NCBI RefSeq assembly: GCF_014334115.1
Contig: NZ_CP060494.1
Location: 2,076,501 to 2,140,500, forward strand
Direction of reading: 5' to 3'
Source: Sphingosinithalassobacter sp. CS137
Lineage (GTDB): Bacteria > Pseudomonadota > Alphaproteobacteria > Sphingomonadales > Sphingomonadaceae
DNA length: 64,000 nucleotides
Below, one piece after another: positions 61,552-64,000 of the stretch (the stretch's first letter is position 1; each line of letters opens with the position of its first letter). The notes under the pieces are model-generated. The model did not search any database. It saw only the letters and a list, made by a program, of their open reading frames with translations, and was not told the DNA's origin. The position numbers and the translations under genes were made by a program.

Positions 61552-62043
61552 TTACTCAGCCTCGGCCCGGAGTTGGTCCAGATTTTCCGATACCCTTGCA
61601 AGAATCTGCTGCAACGTTCGCTTCTCGTCGGCGGCAATGTCGCGCCAAAGCAGACCATGAAGCCTATCCGCGGAGCCTCTCAGTTCGGGCAGCAGATCGT
61701 CAAGCTGCTCCGTGAGGATGAGCTGCCACGCTCGCCGATCCGTCTCAGCTCGAAGCCTTTTCATCAGCCCGCGTGCGCAAAGACCTGCAACCGCCTGGCC
61801 GATGGTCGCCGATTCCAGTTCCAGTTTCTTGGCGATTTCAGCCTGCGTAAGGGCAGGATCGCGAAGAAGTTGTCCGATGATCCTCCACTGTGTCTGATTG
61901 AGACCGATCCTGGCGACCCTCGCATCGTACACTCTGCGCGCGCCGCGACTGATCTCGTCCATAAGATAGAGAATGCGGTCATCATCGGTGATGACCTTCT
62001 GCCGACGCTGAGACCGTGACATGGTATCTGGTTTTTCATCCAT
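61552..62043 (-). CDS. MarR family transcriptional regulator
   Basis: 163 residues (ATG 62043; ATG 62022 is an alternative). The winged helix is plain: LNQTQWRIIGQLLRD, ALTQAEIAKKLELESATIGQAVAGL and the wing RLRAETDRRAWQLILT. It is divergent from the emrAB genes and probably represses them and its own operon with the UbiB-type kinase. The 125-base divergent space (62044-62168) shows no clear palindrome. Confidence 0.9.
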   Translation of the reverse strand: MDEKPDTMSRSQRRQKVITDDDRILYLMDEISRGARRVYDARVARIGLNQTQWRIIGQLLRDPALTQAEIAKKLELESATIGQAVAGLCARGLMKRLRAETDRRAWQLILTEQLDDLLPELRGSADRLHGLLWRDIAADEKRTLQQILARVSENLDQLRAEAE

Positions 62044-62168
62044 AGCGCTGTGTAGTCGGATAGCCTCGGATGCCCAAATGCAAACTGCTAAATGCCTTTA
62101 CTATCTGGCTCACGGCTCATAGGGCGCGAGACGCGTTCACCTTTTACTGAGGCTGCCGAAAGAGTCAG

Positions 62169-63296
62169 ATGACCGATAACTCCAACCAACCGGAGCAGGA
62201 GGGCACAACCCCAACGAAACCGCAATCGCGGCGTGGCTTGCGCATCGTGCTAATCCTCGTTGGTCTTGCCGTGCTGCTTGGCGGGATCTGGTGGTACTAC
62301 CGGCACGTAAGCTACGGACAATACATGCAGTCGACCGATAACGCCTATGTCGCTGCCGACAGCGTCGTTATCTCTTCCAAGGTAGCGGGATACGTCGAAG
62401 AGGTCTTCGTGGGGGAGAACGAGCAGGTTGCTCTCGGCGGAGCCCTCGTACAACTGGATCTGCGGGATTATCAGGCGCAAGCGCAACAGGCGCGCGCACA
62501 GATCGCTGCGACCCTGGCCGGTGCCGACACAATCCGTTCTCAGGTAGCTGAACAGGATGCAGCCATTCGCCAGGCGCGGGGCCAACTCGCCGCCGCGCGC
62601 GCAGCACTCGACCTCGCGAACGACCAGGTGGCGCGATATCGGCCCCTTGCCGCGACAGGAGCCGAACCGCGGGAAAAGCTCGATCAGTATGAGGCGCAGG
62701 CGCGGCAGGCGCGGGCCGAACTCGCCGCTGCGCAGGCGGCGGTCGCTGCCGCGACCGCTCGCCGGGGGACCCTGTTCGAGCAGATCAGCCAGACCCAGGC
62801 GCAGGCGGACGCTGCTCGCGCTCAGCTGGAAACAGCCGACCTTACGGTTGAATCGACCTTGCTGCGCGCCAGCAAGGCCGGCCGCGTCGGCGATCTCTCG
62901 GTGAGGGTGGGCCAGTTCGTGCAACCGGGTCAACGTTTGATGACGGTGGTTCCGGTGAGGGCGATCTACGTGACGGCAAACTTCAAGGAAACGCAGGTCG
63001 GCCTGATCCGGGCCGGCCAGAGCGTCAGGCTCGAAGTTGACGCCCTGCCCGACCTTGAGATCGCGGGACGAGTGGTCAGCATATCGCCGGGAACGGGCGC
63101 GGAATTTTCCATCCTCCCCCCCGAAAATGCCACCGGCAACTTTACCAAGATCGTTCAACGGATACCCGTCCGCATCGCTATCGATGCTCCCCCTGAAGTG
63201 CGGCGTCTGCTCGTTCCCGGCATGTCGGTAGTGGCTACGGTCGACACCCGGAATGCTGCCGGCGAATTGGAAGAGATCTCGAGTCGGACTCAATGA
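62169..63296 (+). CDS. emrA: EmrA/HlyD-type efflux adaptor
   Basis: 375 residues: one N-terminal membrane helix (about 23-44), the biotinyl-lipoyl half motif (STDNAYVAADSVVISSKVAGYV), a long alpha-hairpin rich in Ala/Gln/Arg (about 95-225), and the second half motif with ASKAGRVGDLSVRVGQFV. It bridges an inner membrane MFS pump and an outer membrane channel to export drugs or lipophilic toxins. Its stop overlaps the emrB start (ATGA). Likely controlled by the divergent MarR. Confidence 0.93.
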   Translation: MTDNSNQPEQEGTTPTKPQSRRGLRIVLILVGLAVLLGGIWWYYRHVSYGQYMQSTDNAYVAADSVVISSKVAGYVEEVFVGENEQVALGGALVQLDLRDYQAQAQQARAQIAATLAGADTIRSQVAEQDAAIRQARGQLAAARAALDLANDQVARYRPLAATGAEPREKLDQYEAQARQARAELAAAQAAVAAATARRGTLFEQISQTQAQADAARAQLETADLTVESTLLRASKAGRVGDLSVRVGQFVQPGQRLMTVVPVRAIYVTANFKETQVGLIRAGQSVRLEVDALPDLEIAGRVVSISPGTGAEFSILPPENATGNFTKIVQRIPVRIAIDAPPEVRRLLVPGMSVVATVDTRNAAGELEEISSRTQ

Positions 63297-64000
63297 CCGA
63301 GATACTGGCAGCGCAGGACACTTCGATCGGGCCGGCCGGGAGCCGAAAGAACGCAGACGTTACTGCCTGGGTCGCTGTGGCCGCGGGCGCGCTCGGCGCC
63401 ATGCTCGCGACGCTGGACATATCAATCGTCAATTCCGCACTCCCCGTCATTCAGGGCGAGATCGGTGCCACAGGCGCCGAAGGCACCTGGATTGCTACGT
63501 CATTTCTCGTTGCTGAGATTGTCGTCATTCCACTGAGCGCTTGGCTCGAACGGCTGTTCGGTCTGCGAACCCTCCTCATCATCGCGGTCAGCGCGTTCAC
63601 CGCATTTTCTGTGCTATGCGGTGTAGCCACCGACCTTACGACCATGATCATCGGCCGCACGGGCCAGGGCTTCATGGGCGGAGTCCTCATTCCGACCGCA
63701 ATGACTATTGTGGCTAAACGATTGCCGCCGCACCAACAGCCAATCGGAATGGCGCTGTTCGGCATGACTGTGGTTCTTGGCCCCGTGATGGGGCCATTGA
63801 TCGGCGGCTGGCTGACCGAGAACCTGAGCTGGCACTATGCCTTTTTCGTCAATGTGCCAGTCTGCGCAATCCTGCTGCTCCTGCTGTTTATCGGGCTGCC
63901 TCACGAGAAGCCCAAGTGGGAATATCTCACGGACGCCGATTGGGCTGGCATTCTCGGGCTGATCCTCGGACTGGGCGGTCTGACTGTTGTACTCGAGGAA
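63293..64000 (+). CDS. emrB: EmrB/QacA-type MFS efflux pump (5' part)
   Basis: The gene starts in the ATGA overlap with emrA and runs off the right edge; 236 codons are visible. After a short cytosolic N-terminus, membrane segments follow: VAAGALGAMLATLDISIVNSAL (with the Asp of motif D1), WIATSFLVAEIV, the RTGQGFMGG motif B region, and GPVMGPLIGGWL (motif C of antiporters). DHA2-family 14-helix drug/proton antiporter, partner of EmrA. Confidence 0.93.
   Translation, partial: MTEILAAQDTSIGPAGSRKNADVTAWVAVAAGALGAMLATLDISIVNSALPVIQGEIGATGAEGTWIATSFLVAEIVVIPLSAWLERLFGLRTLLIIAVSAFTAFSVLCGVATDLTTMIIGRTGQGFMGGVLIPTAMTIVAKRLPPHQQPIGMALFGMTVVLGPVMGPLIGGWLTENLSWHYAFFVNVPVCAILLLLLFIGLPHEKPKWEYLTDADWAGILGLILGLGGLTVVLEE

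Noticed and set aside
1..64000. CRISPR array or IS element
   Set aside because: No regularly spaced repeats and no transposase-like protein were seen in the window.

Overview
The window reads as high-GC alphaproteobacterial DNA, most likely from a sphingomonad (Sphingomonadaceae). The grounds are GC-rich codon use, the style of the TonB-dependent receptor, EcfG-like promoter architecture and the typical sphingomonad mobile-element cargo. This is inference from gene content; no 16S or database comparison was possible.

Left part (1-24.9 kb) is ordinary chromosome. After the end of a phospholipase D/cardiolipin synthase gene comes an acyl-CoA catabolism locus: thiolase, AMACR-type CoA enzyme, HSD10-type dehydrogenase, a convergent acyl-CoA ligase and a divergent acyl-CoA dehydrogenase. 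The thiolase promoter and the ligase/dehydrogenase divergent promoter carry the same dyad, CTTACAC-N2-GTGYAAG, so one regulator probably controls both. Then follow a TonB-dependent receptor, a HisN-like phosphatase, outer membrane phospholipase A, a peroxiredoxin, a monooxygenase-like protein, a diguanylate cyclase, two tiny membrane proteins with a foldable leader, a stress-type SDR, PEBP and GST proteins, glutamate synthase (gltD-gltB), uppP, an NDUFA9-like protein and tRNA-Leu(CAG).

tRNA-Leu is an integration hotspot. Its 3' end (24891-24915) is repeated with one mismatch at 33966-33990, and each copy is followed by its own P4-type tyrosine recombinase gene. Island 1 (about 24.9-34.0 kb) holds an integrase, a 1248-aa RecD-like helicase with a C-terminal nuclease-like domain (candidate defence gene), an AlpA regulator, DUF2274, a truncated trbI end, a membrane protein, a winged-helix protein and hipBA with a long palindromic operator. 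It looks like a decayed conjugative element now carrying defence and persistence cargo.

Island 2 (about 34.0 kb to beyond the window) looks like a MOBF-type integrative conjugative element. It has an integrase, lytic transglycosylase, Toprim/zinc protein, a large strawberry-notch methylase/helicase, a ParB-like protein, a frameshifted bleomycin-resistance-like gene, a mercury-type module (FAD reductase, MerR, MerT-like, GDCCVxC protein), ArdC antirestriction protein, an Xre-RES toxin-antitoxin pair, a DUF2493 protein, SSB, several small conserved genes, TraD and a MobF relaxase. After the relaxase come a frameshifted Excalibur gene, an AarF/UbiB kinase with MarR, and the start of a divergent EmrAB efflux operon. 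No type IV secretion genes and no third att copy lie inside the window, so the right end of island 2 is outside it.
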